62,415 bases of DNA from Cellvibrionaceae bacterium (GCA_021151695.1 JAGKWU010000021.1:1-62415); one strand, 5' to 3'. Positions 26,591 through 36,338 are shown, numbered from the stretch's first letter. Notes: a model not told the origin generated them from the sequence alone. Numbers and translations: made by a program.

Positions 26591-27072
26591 TAAAAATTCG
26601 CCTTTATGGCTGACATTGTCCAGCTCACGTTTTTTGGCCCGGCTACCGCAACAGTAATGGTTTTAAGATTACCGCTGGTAGCCACTGTCACGGTGCGCGT
26701 ATAGCCCGTTACGGGGGTATCTGATACACCGTTGTAGTCATCAACATCATTCATATTGCTATCGGGCGCGTTGGTACAGGCAACGGGTGCAGTAGCGGTC
26801 GCGGCACCGCCCGTTGAGCCAGGCACTATAGAACCGGTTGAACAAGCGGGAATACCACCGGTAGGCGTACTTTCATCGTATTTAAGGGCGAGCACCTCAT
26901 CGAGCCTTGCCTGGGCCAGCTCAACTGCACGAACACGTATAAGCGGATCACCCTGATTAATTAAGCTGTAGTTGTAAACTTTGAATAACGCGGTACTCGC
27001 GGTGGCAACCACCACCAGAAACACCACCATTTCGATGAGCGTGAAGCCCCGCTGGACGCGATTAATGCGCAT
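26590..27072 (-). CDS. mshD: MSHA minor pilin MshD
   Basis: A 160-residue prepilin with leader MRINRVQRG and mature start FTLIEMVVF (Glu5 present). The ATG at 27072 is preferred over an upstream in-frame codon because it gives a standard short basic leader and overlaps the mshC 3' end by 11 bases. A GspI-like helix continues into ALKYDES. It is coupled to mshO downstream. Confidence 0.9.
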   Translation of the reverse strand: MRINRVQRGFTLIEMVVFLVVVATASTALFKVYNYSLINQGDPLIRVRAVELAQARLDEVLALKYDESTPTGGIPACSTGSIVPGSTGGAATATAPVACTNAPDSNMNDVDDYNGVSDTPVTGYTRTVTVATSGNLKTITVAVAGPKNVSWTMSAIKANF

Positions 27073-27493
27073 AGCCTGATGACTCCACAATAACAGCAAC
27101 ACTTGCACCTGTTGCCGTAAGAGTAATGGTACCTGCGGTGGTACGACCTAATTTATCAAATACGAAAGTAGTTGCAGGACTCGCTGAAACTCCCGACGAA
27201 AAATTCATAGGATATTTCAGTTCGCCAATGGAGATAGGTGAATTATTTTCGGTAACGCTGATACTGGAACTGGACACAACCAACCGCACCACATTGGTAC
27301 TGCTGCTGCGCGCCATGGCGGTTTGCTGCGCAAAAAAACAGGCCGCGATGAGATCATCGCGGCCTGCCTGGACTTTGGTGACATACAAAACGGAGAATCG
27401 GGACATAGCAGTAACTGAGATAATGCTGATGAGAATCACCACCGCAATCAGTTCAATTAAGGTAAAACCCCGCTGGTTCCGTTGCATACACAA
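27062..27493 (-). CDS. mshC: MSHA minor pilin MshC
   Basis: A 143-residue prepilin, leader ending QRNQRG and mature start FTLIELIAV with Glu5. A GTG start at 27493 has AGGT 8 bases upstream; an ATG at 27487 is the alternative and would shorten the leader by two residues. The short globular domain resembles GspH/FimT minor pilins. About 110 noncoding bases separate it from mshA and contain no clear terminator, which fits partial readthrough from the major pilin gene. Confidence 0.88.
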   Translation of the reverse strand: MCMQRNQRGFTLIELIAVVILISIISVTAMSRFSVLYVTKVQAGRDDLIAACFFAQQTAMARSSSTNVVRLVVSSSSISVTENNSPISIGELKYPMNFSSGVSASPATTFVFDKLGRTTAGTITLTATGASVAVIVESSGYAH

Positions 27494-27602
27494 TAAAGTA
27501 CCTGTCTTGATAACTCGCTTGATTTTTGTAGCGCACAGTAATTCTTTTTCAGGCTAGCTTATAGAACTTTCCGCTAGCTCTTACACCAACACACTCCGAC
27601 TA

Positions 27603-28013
27603 TTAGGGAACAGCGATACCTTGGAAGGTCGCTGTTCTAGCTACAGCGTTTCTGGTCAAGGTCAAGGTACAGGTTGCAGTAGTGCCCAGCGGGGCAGCAA
27701 GCGCACCGGCAGTAATAGCATAGGTACCACCTTGGGTTGGCAGACCGCCCACTAACAGACTTGCACCGTCAGTACAGTTCGCCACTGTTGTTTTTGCTGG
27801 CGCACCAGAAACTCCGGAAGCAACCGCAACACCCGCCGCATAGTTAAGAGCCATGGCACTACCCAGGTTAGCAGCAACTCCATCTACCGCCGATTGCTGT
27901 GCAGCAGCCCCCATATCCACAAACTTTGGCAGCGCGGTAGCAGCCAAAACACCTAAAATAACGATAACGGCAATAAGTTCAACCAAGGTAAAACCGGATT
28001 GCTGATTTTTCAT
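27603..28013 (-). CDS. mshA: MSHA major pilin MshA
   Basis: A 136-residue type IVa pilin and probable main filament subunit. The leader MKNQQSG is short and typical; the mature protein starts FTLVELIAVIVIL with Glu5. Two cysteines, in ANCTDG and ATCTLT, could form the C-terminal disulfide loop. It has a good ribosome site (GGAG, 8 bases) and a 190-base upstream gap, so it likely has its own promoter for high expression. No mshB copy lies next to it, unlike many Vibrio and Shewanella loci. Confidence 0.92.
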   Translation of the reverse strand: MKNQQSGFTLVELIAVIVILGVLAATALPKFVDMGAAAQQSAVDGVAANLGSAMALNYAAGVAVASGVSGAPAKTTVANCTDGASLLVGGLPTQGGTYAITAGALAAPLGTTATCTLTLTRNAVARTATFQGIAVP

Positions 28014-28204
28014 AACAAAACTCCGAAAAAAACAAAATTAATAGAACACAGAACGCGTATCACATTGGCACTCTGGTACAAGGCATCAATACAAACAGAA
28101 GCTATACACCGGCCATAGCTCTTCCCTGTTTGGGTAACCAAAAGTTTTCTTTGACTTGAATATAGACCACAGGATAAAAGTTGCCAGTTATTAAAATAAA
28201 ATCA

Positions 28205-28789
28205 TTAACTCTCTTTGGTAATAGGCGGCAAATGCAAATTTATCTGTCCGGTTACAGGGGAGTAATCAAAATAATAAGAGCCAGGTTTATCACCCAAAAA
28301 CTCGAAACGGCATTGACGATTTGCCGTTAGGGAAAGGTGGTAAGGCCGCGAGCCATAAGCATCACCACCCTCAAAGGAAAGCGCAGCGGGATTTTGCAAT
28401 AAGGCAAACCACAGTGAGCGGCAAGAAGACAACGAAACGGCGGGTGTGTGTAATTTTTGTGGCGATTGATTTTGTGGCGATTGATCCTGCGTACTTTTTT
28501 CTTCTGGTGTCTGCACAGCGGCGATCGGCCAACCCGTATCGCTGAAATAAATCATCATCCCCTGGACAACTACCATACCTGCCTGACCGGAGCGACTTTG
28601 CTCCAGGGTCCAGTAGGCGTGCAGGTTGTAAACAGAAGTATTGAAATGCTGTGCAAGCACTTCAAACGCAAAGCGTCGAGTTTCTTCGGCCAATTTTAAA
28701 TAGCGCTGAATACCAAACAGCATAATTATGCCGATGATCGACACCGCAAAATAAAATTCAAAACTACTGAAGCCCCGCGAGTTTTTCAT
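28205..28789 (-). CDS. mshF: MSHA biogenesis protein MshF, prepilin-like
   Basis: A 194-residue protein in the mshF position between mshG and mshA. It has a prepilin-like N-terminus (leader MKNSRG, then FSSFEFYFAV with Glu5), a hydrophobic helix, and a globular part with a Gln/Ser/Pro-rich insert (about 100-112, DQSPQNQSPQ) encoded by a 15-base near-tandem repeat at about 28457-28488. Its stop is 190 bases before mshA. Its exact role in the pilus is not established in any species that I know. Confidence 0.8.
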   Translation of the reverse strand: MKNSRGFSSFEFYFAVSIIGIIMLFGIQRYLKLAEETRRFAFEVLAQHFNTSVYNLHAYWTLEQSRSGQAGMVVVQGMMIYFSDTGWPIAAVQTPEEKSTQDQSPQNQSPQKLHTPAVSLSSCRSLWFALLQNPAALSFEGGDAYGSRPYHLSLTANRQCRFEFLGDKPGSYYFDYSPVTGQINLHLPPITKES

Positions 28790-28816
28790 GGATTGCGCCC
28801 CGCAAACCAGGATGCA

Positions 28817-30040
28817 TCATTGTTTTTGAATAGCGTACATATCCCACATAGGTAAAAAGATACCCAATGCAAGTATTAACACAAAACCTGCCATCACAAT
28901 TACCATCAACGGCTCAATACGATCACCCAATTTTTTAGTGTCGTAGTCTACTTCGCGCTCGTAAAATTCCGCCACTTCGGTGAGCAGCGTATCCACCTGC
29001 CCGCTCTCCTCACCTACCGCAATCATCTGCAACACCAAAGGTGTAAACATCCCGCTCACCAGATGCGTCTGGTACAACCCTTCACCGCGCTCTATACCGG
29101 CGCGTATGCCGCGAATTTTATCCGCCAGAAAATTGTTATCTATGGCGCGCGCGCAAAGTTCTATTGCATTGGAAATGGGAAGCCCTGCATTAAGCATCAA
29201 CGCAAAAGAGCGCGCGTAACGGGCAAGTGAAGCTCGTTCGATAATATCGCCGACGATAATGAGTCGCAGTTTTTTTTCGCCCCACCATCGGCTTCCTGTT
29301 GGACTTTTAATATAATTTCGGAACCAGAATGCGCCACCTATGGCAATTACTAACATATAAACCCAATAGGCGACAAAAAAATTGGAAATAGCGATCAGTA
29401 TGCGCGTGGGTAATGGCAACTGCGCACCAAAGGTTGAAAACATACCCGCAAATGCTGGAATTACCTTGATATTGATAATCGACATGGCAATGCAGATAGC
29501 GCCCAATACAAAGCTGGGATAACGCAATGCCGTGCGTATACTTTTGGAGGTATTGAGATCCCGCTCCATGTACTCACTGAGTTGTTTGAAAATCAAATCC
29601 AGCCGCCCGGAGTTTTCGCCCACGCTCACCAGGTTCACAAACAGCGTGTTAAAAATTTTAGGGTGAAAGCGCATTGCTGTCGATAACTCCACCCCTGTCT
29701 CCAAACGCTCGATAATATCATTGAGCGCGTCTTGAAACGTGTGGTTACGCAAAGATGCAGACAGCCCTCGCAACCCTTTCACAAGCGGTATACCGGATTT
29801 GGCAATAGTGTACATCTGACGGGTGAACATAATAAGCTCCACCGTTTCCACTTTTCCGAGATTGGTGGCGCGCTCAAATCGCTCCGACAGGGATAATTTA
29901 ATTACTTGTTCTTCAAATGAAATTGGCGTAATGCCGCGTCCCAACAATTGGTTGGCGGCCGCATCGGGGTTTATGGCGTCGAGCTGGCCACTAACCATAC
30001 GGCCATCAGAGTTTCGCCCTTTAAACTGGTATATAGCCAT
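28817..30040 (-). CDS. mshG: MSHA platform protein MshG (GspF/PilC family)
   Basis: A 407-residue inner-membrane protein with two GspF-type cytoplasmic domains, each of about 120 residues (starting near FTRQMYTIAKSGIPLVKGL and YARSFALMLNAGLPISNAI), and three transmembrane segments (about 170-190, 215-240 and 375-400). It would couple the MshE ATPase to pilin insertion. The N-terminal ARM-like segment (YQFKGRNSDGRMVSGQ) is typical. It is 56 bases downstream of mshE. Confidence 0.94.
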   Translation of the reverse strand: MAIYQFKGRNSDGRMVSGQLDAINPDAAANQLLGRGITPISFEEQVIKLSLSERFERATNLGKVETVELIMFTRQMYTIAKSGIPLVKGLRGLSASLRNHTFQDALNDIIERLETGVELSTAMRFHPKIFNTLFVNLVSVGENSGRLDLIFKQLSEYMERDLNTSKSIRTALRYPSFVLGAICIAMSIINIKVIPAFAGMFSTFGAQLPLPTRILIAISNFFVAYWVYMLVIAIGGAFWFRNYIKSPTGSRWWGEKKLRLIIVGDIIERASLARYARSFALMLNAGLPISNAIELCARAIDNNFLADKIRGIRAGIERGEGLYQTHLVSGMFTPLVLQMIAVGEESGQVDTLLTEVAEFYEREVDYDTKKLGDRIEPLMVIVMAGFVLILALGIFLPMWDMYAIQKQ

Positions 30041-30096
30041 AGAGACTCGATACAGGAATCAAAAAAATTCAGTAACAAAAAATCAATAAGATCTGA

Positions 30097-31818
30097 TTAA
30101 TCTATTTCATCAATTTGCGCGGTAATGCTCATCACTTCATCCAGGGTAGTAATTCCCTGGGTAGCATATTCAAGCGCAGCTTCACTTAAGGTTTTAAAAT
30201 GCGCGCTGTTCGCTGCCGCATTCGCAAAGCCATTGACGTCGGACAATCGCATAGCTTCCGCCATCACGGCATTAAGTTCGAGCATCTCGAAAACACCAAC
30301 ACGCCCACGATAACCCGTGTTGTGGCAGTGGGGGCACCCGGAACCTTGTTTGAATTTTAAATGGGAAAAATCCCTGCCTTTGGTAATAGTCGCCAGCAAC
30401 TGTTGTTCGTTGGCGTTGGGAATATGATCCTGCACACAGCTATCGCAAATGCGACGGACCAGACGCTGGGCCACCACAGCTTTTAATGCAGTTGCCACCA
30501 GATAACCATCAACACCTATATCCAGCAACCGCAGTGCAGAACTCACGGCATCGTTAGTGTGAAGTGTGGACAACACCAGGTGACCCGTCATAGACGCACG
30601 CAAAGCAATCTCGGCGGATTCGGCATCGCGAATCTCACCTACCAACAAGATGTCCGGGTCTTGCCGCAAGGTGGCGCGCAACACGCTACTAAACGTCAAA
30701 CCAATTTTTTCGTGCAGCTGTACCTGGCTAATACGCGGCAAGCGATATTCCACCGGATCTTCTACTGTAATGATTTTTTTCTGCGGTTTATTGAGCTCGC
30801 TCAGGGCGCCATATAAGGTTGTAGTTTTACCGCTACCTGTAGGACCGGTTACTAATACCAATCCATGTGGTCGGGTAATAATTTTGCGAAAGCGTTGCAC
30901 CATGGCCGGCGGCATACCCACGGATTCCAGTGTGCGCACGCCTTCTGTGTGGTCGAGTAAACGCATAACCACAGACTCACCAAATTGCACCGGCATGGTG
31001 GACAGACGCACATCAATATTGTGATGTTTAACCTTCAGATTAAAACGACCGTCTTGCGGCAAACGCTTTTCCGAAATATCCAGGCCAGCCATTAGCTTGA
31101 TGCGCACCACCAGCGCCGAAGCGATACGCTTTTCATTCATCACCTGCTCAATCAACTCACCGTCGATACGATTGCGAATACGCAATACTTTTTCGTCCGG
31201 CTCTATATGAATATCGGAGGCCTTGTTACTGATAGCTTCCTCAAATATTTTTTGCAGGAGTTTTACGACCGGCGCATCGCTATCCGCCGAGTCTGCAATA
31301 AAATCATCCAGGTCAACGGCAGACTCCTGCAGCTCTTCATCCAACTCGCCCGCCAAGGTCGCAATTTCACTGGCGCGGCTGTAGGCGATATCAAGAATGT
31401 CGAGCAATTCTGATTCACGCACCACCGCCGGTTTGAGATTTTTTTGCAGGATACGCTGCAACTCATCCAGGCAAAAAATATCGGTGGGGTCCGCCATACC
31501 CAGCAGCAGGCCATCAAAATCTTCACGCAACACAATTACGCGATAACGGCGTGCGCTGGTTTCCGGCAATTTCTGCACAAGGTCTTTATCAAAACGAAAC
31601 TGTTTTAGTTGAACAAAGGGTATTTCCAGTTGGGTCGACAACAAGTTTAACAGCGCGTTTTCGTCCACATAACCCAAATCAACCAACTGGGCACCCAGCT
31701 TGCGTCCGCTCAGCTTTTGCTCTTGCAACGCGTGTTGCAATTGCGTATCCGTGATCATGTTTTTTTCGACCAGCAAATCGCCGATACGAATACGTTTGGG
31801 AGCCGCAGAACTGAACAT
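30097..31818 (-). CDS. mshE: MSHA extension ATPase MshE with MshEN c-di-GMP-binding domain
   Basis: A 573-residue GspE/PilB-family hexameric ATPase. Its N-terminal domain contains two tandem MshEN-type motifs, RIGDLLVEKNMIT... at residues 11-34 and KLGAQLVDLGYVD... at 40-63, the class shown in V. cholerae MshE to bind cyclic di-GMP. Position 20 is Asn where a Gly is usual. The ATPase core has Walker A GPTGSGKT, Asp box, Walker B LLVGEIRD and the His box TLHTND. A zinc tetracysteine (CDSC and CPHC) lies in the C-terminal part. It starts 8 bases after mshN, coupled. Confidence 0.95.
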   Translation of the reverse strand: MFSSAAPKRIRIGDLLVEKNMITDTQLQHALQEQKLSGRKLGAQLVDLGYVDENALLNLLSTQLEIPFVQLKQFRFDKDLVQKLPETSARRYRVIVLREDFDGLLLGMADPTDIFCLDELQRILQKNLKPAVVRESELLDILDIAYSRASEIATLAGELDEELQESAVDLDDFIADSADSDAPVVKLLQKIFEEAISNKASDIHIEPDEKVLRIRNRIDGELIEQVMNEKRIASALVVRIKLMAGLDISEKRLPQDGRFNLKVKHHNIDVRLSTMPVQFGESVVMRLLDHTEGVRTLESVGMPPAMVQRFRKIITRPHGLVLVTGPTGSGKTTTLYGALSELNKPQKKIITVEDPVEYRLPRISQVQLHEKIGLTFSSVLRATLRQDPDILLVGEIRDAESAEIALRASMTGHLVLSTLHTNDAVSSALRLLDIGVDGYLVATALKAVVAQRLVRRICDSCVQDHIPNANEQQLLATITKGRDFSHLKFKQGSGCPHCHNTGYRGRVGVFEMLELNAVMAEAMRLSDVNGFANAAANSAHFKTLSEAALEYATQGITTLDEVMSITAQIDEID

Positions 31819-31826
31819 AGGTTAAC

Positions 31827-33188
31827 TCACTGACTGCGCAATGCAGCGATTCGTTGATCTGTATAGGTTTTCACTTGATCCTGCAGCTGCGGAAAATCGC
31901 GCAAGTGCAAATACGCCTGAAGTGCATTTTTGGGTTGCGCCAAACCATCATAGGCCAACGCCAAACCCAACCAATAAGAAGGCTTTTCACCAAAACTGCC
32001 AATCAACCGTTGATAACTGGTAACTGACTGCGCATAAGATCCCGTCTTGTGATAAAGACTGGCAAGCAGCGCGCGATAATTTTCATCATCCTGGGCACCA
32101 GAGAGTTGCTGCTCCAGCAAATTAATAGCACCTGCCTGGTCGCCTTTAGCCACGGCCAGTTGCGCCTTGATTTTTGTGCGTGTCACGTCGGGTAAATAGG
32201 TGAGTTGGTTTTGTAATACTTCAGCCGCATTCAACTCACCCTGTTGCAAATAAATATCCGCCAACAAGCTCGCACTGGTGACGGGTTGGCTCTGGGTAAC
32301 CAACGCGCGCTTTAACAGGCTGATAGCCTCTGCTTCCCTGCCCTGCTCCAATAGTTGCCGGGCATCGCGTGCAGCTTGTTCATCCTGCCAGCCCGCATTG
32401 GGTTTTACTGCAAGCGACGGAGCTTCAGTAACCTGCATGGTTTTTACAGACTCAGTTGCCGTACCTGCAGCCTGGTGAGAATCCGGCACTGCCATTTCAG
32501 AAGCGGCCTGCATGTGGGGAATAGCGGCTAGCGAGCTATCAGTTTGAGTCAGGATTTCCCCATAGCCACCATTGGGTTGTGCATTCACATAATCAGGTGC
32601 TACGAAACGTGCACGATTAATCAAAGCGTCCGCTTGAGCACGGTTACCAAACTGTATTTGTTCCTGAGCTTTTGCGAGATAACGCGCCGCTATATTGACC
32701 AACCCCGATTGGGCCGCATCGTTCGCTGGCGATAATTCAAGAATTTTTTGGTAATAGCCGTAGGCATTATCCTCAACAGGTGCAGTCAACCTATCCATAG
32801 ACAAGGCGCGCTCTGCCTGGCGAAACAATTCTTCAATGCGCTCGGCCTGCTCCACTTTCTGTTGTTGATGCCTAAGCTCACTCTCACGAACATCGATGGA
32901 AATTGCCGCGATACTACTCTGCGTTGCAATCACAGCATGTGAACTCTTCACTTGAGCAGTGGACACAATATTAACCGCACCTGGAGCAGAGCTCACCCAT
33001 TTGTGCCACGCATAACGCAATGCCAATACATTGAAAAAAACCAATAAAAAAATAACCACAACGGAAAAGCGAATGCCAGAACCTGATTTTCTACCACTGC
33101 TTAATAAAGGCGCCTCATGCTCTACAATACCTTCCTGCAACCGACGCTGGTGAGTGAGATCGCGCAGCATGTCGTTCAGCAAACTCAT
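31827..33188 (-). CDS. mshN: MSHA biogenesis protein MshN (TPR)
   Basis: A 453-residue inner-membrane protein. The ATG at 33188 gives the family N-terminus MSLLNDMLRDL and overlaps the mshM stop by 4 bases (ATGA). One transmembrane helix is at about 39-60; a periplasmic region follows, with Ala/Gln-rich helices and TPR-like repeats in the last 200 residues (for example LLADIYLQQGELNAAE and LLASLYHKTGSYAQS). It probably scaffolds assembly at the envelope, as proposed for MshN. Confidence 0.9.
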   Translation of the reverse strand: MSLLNDMLRDLTHQRRLQEGIVEHEAPLLSSGRKSGSGIRFSVVVIFLLVFFNVLALRYAWHKWVSSAPGAVNIVSTAQVKSSHAVIATQSSIAAISIDVRESELRHQQQKVEQAERIEELFRQAERALSMDRLTAPVEDNAYGYYQKILELSPANDAAQSGLVNIAARYLAKAQEQIQFGNRAQADALINRARFVAPDYVNAQPNGGYGEILTQTDSSLAAIPHMQAASEMAVPDSHQAAGTATESVKTMQVTEAPSLAVKPNAGWQDEQAARDARQLLEQGREAEAISLLKRALVTQSQPVTSASLLADIYLQQGELNAAEVLQNQLTYLPDVTRTKIKAQLAVAKGDQAGAINLLEQQLSGAQDDENYRALLASLYHKTGSYAQSVTSYQRLIGSFGEKPSYWLGLALAYDGLAQPKNALQAYLHLRDFPQLQDQVKTYTDQRIAALRSQ

Positions 33189-34105
33189 AGCTTGACCCCC
33201 ATCAACGAGGGCAGGATAAATGCCGAACAAACTGCAGCAGCAGCTACGGTTGGCCACAACCAGATATCGCGACGCGCCAACAAGCGCCCTAATGAACGGC
33301 TTTCCTTTGTATCAGCAATTGCACGCACTACATGGCCACGATTTACTTTTTCACTTTTTTCACCGTAGGCCGCCAACATAGCCTTGTGAGCTATCACATT
33401 AATCAAACGCGGCACTCCACCAGATGCGTTAAATAACAACGACAATGCGGAACCGGAAAATAATTGTGCTCCTTTGTATCCTGCAGAACTCAATCTATAG
33501 GACACGTAATCCGCAAGGCTTTGCCGGGAGATGCCTTGCAAGTATTCCGCGAATACGATGCGTTGCTTAAGTTGGCGCAAGTCAGGTCTATCCAACAATT
33601 CATCGAGTTCAGGCTGGCCAATCAATACCACCTGCAATAATTTGTGCTTTTCCGTTTCGAGGTTCGTCAGCAAGCGCAGAGCTTCGATAGTTTCGCGCGG
33701 CATGGCTTGCGCTTCGTCAACAATCAAGACCACCTGGCGTTTTTGCTGGGCGAGCTCGACCAAGCGCTGATTAATATCGCGCAACAATTGGTAGGATGGA
33801 ATGTTCGGAGAATAAGCAATGCCAATCTCCTCTGCCAAAAACCATTTGAGTTCATCGGGTGTGAGATAAGGATTGGGGATATAAGCGGTAAGATAATTAT
33901 CACTCAGACTCGCGAGCAGCTTGCGGCTGAGCAAGGTTTTACCTGTGCCGACCTCGCCCACAATTTTTATAAAGCCCTCGCTGTGGCGCAGTGCCAATAG
34001 CAAGGTACTTAACACTTCGCGATGGCTTTGGTTATTAAAGAAAAACTGGGTATCCGGCGTCAGCGAAAAAGGATGTTCTTTTAATCCGAAATGCTGGCGA
34101 TACAT
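33185..34105 (-). CDS. mshM: MSHA biogenesis ATPase MshM (ExeA-like AAA+)
   Basis: A 306-residue AAA+ protein of the ExeA/GspA family. Walker A GEVGTGKT and Walker B VVLIVDEAQ are clear, as are the sensor region (VVLIGQPEL) and arginine-containing lid (GVPRLINVIAHKA). A hydrophobic C-terminal helix (about 282-302) would anchor it to the inner membrane. The ATG at 34105 has AGAGG about 7 bases upstream; a TTG two codons earlier is less likely. Function in the pathway is to remodel or localise the secretin complex, by analogy with ExeA. Confidence 0.92.
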   Translation of the reverse strand: MYRQHFGLKEHPFSLTPDTQFFFNNQSHREVLSTLLLALRHSEGFIKIVGEVGTGKTLLSRKLLASLSDNYLTAYIPNPYLTPDELKWFLAEEIGIAYSPNIPSYQLLRDINQRLVELAQQKRQVVLIVDEAQAMPRETIEALRLLTNLETEKHKLLQVVLIGQPELDELLDRPDLRQLKQRIVFAEYLQGISRQSLADYVSYRLSSAGYKGAQLFSGSALSLLFNASGGVPRLINVIAHKAMLAAYGEKSEKVNRGHVVRAIADTKESRSLGRLLARRDIWLWPTVAAAAVCSAFILPSLMGVKL

Positions 34106-34155
34106 AAACAACCTCTGGTTATAGTAGCTAAACCCGGCGCTCCTACGCAGCTGGG

Positions 34156-36000
34156 TTAGCGTTGGCGATACTCGTCACCCATTTTCTGGATACGCCCTTG
34201 ACTCATCTCTACCTGGTCTTGCCAGGTTTTATCGTCCACCACCAGGGGACGCAAAAGAATAACCAATTCTGTTTTTTTACTCGCTTTGTTTTTTGTGCGA
34301 AACAAACTATTTATCAATGGAATGTCTCCCAACAGCGGACGCTTACCATCCACGTTGGTTTTATTTTCCTGCATCAATCCACCCAGGACTATGACCTGGC
34401 CATTAGCGGCTTTGACAATACTGTCCGATTCACGAATGCCGCGCAAAGCAAGCGGCAATGAGAAATTTTTATCACCTATGGTGAACACCTTTAATTGATC
34501 AGTGACATCACTTACCACTGGGTGAATATGCAAGGTAACTTCACCCTCTTCCGATATTTGCGGGGTAACATCCAGCGAAATACCGCTAAAAAATGGCGAC
34601 AACTCAATATTGGGTGTACTGGATACAGAGGTAGCATTGGAGGTGGTGTTGTTGGAAACACCGGTCACAAAATATTCATCGGAGCCCACACGAATCACGG
34701 CCTTCTGGTTATTAACTGTTGATACCCGTGGGCTGGAAAGTACCTGCACACTGCCCTGGGTTTCTAACAATGACAAAAGTTTGGTGATATCTTCTATTTG
34801 CAGCAAACCAGCAACAGTGCCGCCCACAGCTTCACGGTGATCTATTTTTAAATTTTGCAGATTACCCTTATCATCGTAATAAGGGTTATTGCGAAAAATC
34901 TCACGAAATTCATTGACCTTTGCACCAGAGCCATCAATCGCGAAATCATCGGCAATATTTTTGGTTTGGATAATCTGGCCGCTAATCGCCCCCCAATTAA
35001 TACCCGCCTCAAAGCCCTCATTCAAACCTACTTCAATAATTTTGGCCTCGAGAATAACCTGACGTTTTACACTCAATTCGGAGCGCTCAAGAAACTCGCG
35101 CACAGCGCTGAGCTCGTTTGGCAGCGCCTTGACAACAATCATGCCCGCTTGCGGCGAAACCGTGACGCTCCGGCTTTCGCCTTCGCCACCGATGATAGAA
35201 ACTACTGTTGTGCGCAGTGATGACCAGAAGTCAGTGTGATTAACCGTTTGCACGCGCGAGCCAGGCACTATGCCAGAGGCACCGCCTTGGCCTCCACCGT
35301 TGTTATTTTTTTCCGCCGCCCCTAACAACCCCAGAAGATTTGCCGTATCGCCCATTCCACCACTGCTGCCGCTGTTGGAATTTCCGTTACTGGTATTACC
35401 AGACTGCCCACTGGACTGACCGCGGCCAATCAACACAGCCGTATCAGAAACGCCCACGCGTTGCACATCCAGATAGTTAATATGAAACACCTGCGTGCGT
35501 AGTGCATTGGCGTAGATGGTATAAATGCCGCGGTCCTGCTTGTACTCGTAACCATAAATGTCACGTGTTACACGCAATACATCTTCCACAGTCACATTTT
35601 TTAAATCGAGGGAAATGGAGCCAGTTACCTCAGGATGCACAACCACATTAATTCCGGTACCACTCACCAGCCCTAAAAAGAAATCTTTGGCAGGCACAGC
35701 GCGTACGGAAACATCAAAACGCTCATTGTATTTTTTGCCACTGGCAGTTTTTATGCTGTTGTTATCTAGCAACGCCTTGGTGACATCAGCGGGAACATTG
35801 CCAGCTGCTTTGCGCTGATCTTGTTCCGCCCTGACCGCTGCCAATTCATCCTCAGCGGTGAGTTTTTTATTTGAATTATTCGAGCAGCCATAGATTATCG
35901 CCAGCGCGCTAACCAGAGTGACCTGCAGCAGCAGGCCCCCGGAACGCCCAACCATCACCGACGCTATTTTAAATAGCCTTGATGTTATTTTTGATGGCAT
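34156..36000 (-). CDS. mshL: MSHA secretin MshL
   Basis: A 614-residue outer-membrane secretin. It has a lipoprotein-type signal with Cys in IIYGCS, N-terminal secretin N domains, and the secretin core with the VLSSPRVSTVNNQKAVIRVG signature and C-terminal GGLMQENKT/PLLGDIPLINSLFRTK block. A Gly/Ser/Asn-rich linker of about 45 residues (near 195-245) separates the N domain from the core. The ATG at 36000 is preferred because GGAG lies 8 bases before it. It forms the pore through which the pilus passes. It is 17 bases downstream of mshK. Confidence 0.94.
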   Translation of the reverse strand: MPSKITSRLFKIASVMVGRSGGLLLQVTLVSALAIIYGCSNNSNKKLTAEDELAAVRAEQDQRKAAGNVPADVTKALLDNNSIKTASGKKYNERFDVSVRAVPAKDFFLGLVSGTGINVVVHPEVTGSISLDLKNVTVEDVLRVTRDIYGYEYKQDRGIYTIYANALRTQVFHINYLDVQRVGVSDTAVLIGRGQSSGQSGNTSNGNSNSGSSGGMGDTANLLGLLGAAEKNNNGGGQGGASGIVPGSRVQTVNHTDFWSSLRTTVVSIIGGEGESRSVTVSPQAGMIVVKALPNELSAVREFLERSELSVKRQVILEAKIIEVGLNEGFEAGINWGAISGQIIQTKNIADDFAIDGSGAKVNEFREIFRNNPYYDDKGNLQNLKIDHREAVGGTVAGLLQIEDITKLLSLLETQGSVQVLSSPRVSTVNNQKAVIRVGSDEYFVTGVSNNTTSNATSVSSTPNIELSPFFSGISLDVTPQISEEGEVTLHIHPVVSDVTDQLKVFTIGDKNFSLPLALRGIRESDSIVKAANGQVIVLGGLMQENKTNVDGKRPLLGDIPLINSLFRTKNKASKKTELVILLRPLVVDDKTWQDQVEMSQGRIQKMGDEYRQR

Positions 36001-36017
36001 AACCACAACTCCAACAA

Positions 36018-36338
36018 TTATTTACGAATAGCGGTGTTATTAAGCGCTACCCGCCAGATTTTATCGCCCTGCTGCAAGACAACAGCATCAGCTTCGATTT
36101 TTTTTACGACGGCACCTACACCTTTTACAGTTTGTAATTCCCGCAGTGTTTGGCCATTGATAATCACCAGCTTGCGGTCCTTGGCAATCAGAATACTGGT
36201 GAGTTCAATTCCCTGCCCTTCGACTCCTTCTGTTACTGGAGCAGAATATTGCAGCGGCCTGGTGGGATCGGAAAACTCCTCAGCCGGGGCAATAACCGCA
36301 TACAAAAACAGTGCTAACGCCAGTAGAAATCTAGACAC
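36018..36338 (-). CDS. mshK: MSHA biogenesis protein MshK (PilP-like)
   Basis: A 106-residue exported protein with an N-terminal signal peptide ending near AEEF, then DPTRPLQYS, the DP(T/S)RP motif common to PilP/GspC-type secretin-docking proteins. A C-terminal beta domain (LTSILIAKDRKLVIING) follows. It overlaps mshJ by 8 bases and precedes mshL, so it likely bridges the inner-membrane platform and the secretin. Confidence 0.85.
   Translation of the reverse strand: MSRFLLALALFLYAVIAPAEEFSDPTRPLQYSAPVTEGVEGQGIELTSILIAKDRKLVIINGQTLRELQTVKGVGAVVKKIEADAVVLQQGDKIWRVALNNTAIRK

Noticed and set aside
27494..27602. GCTAGC...GCTAGC hairpin after mshA as a terminator
   Set aside because: Stem is only six pairs of a self-complementary hexamer without a T run; it may at most be a weak pause.
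28014..28204. sigma54-like or sigma70-like promoter of mshA
   Set aside because: A promoter is expected, but no element pair with proper spacing was convincing, so it was not listed.
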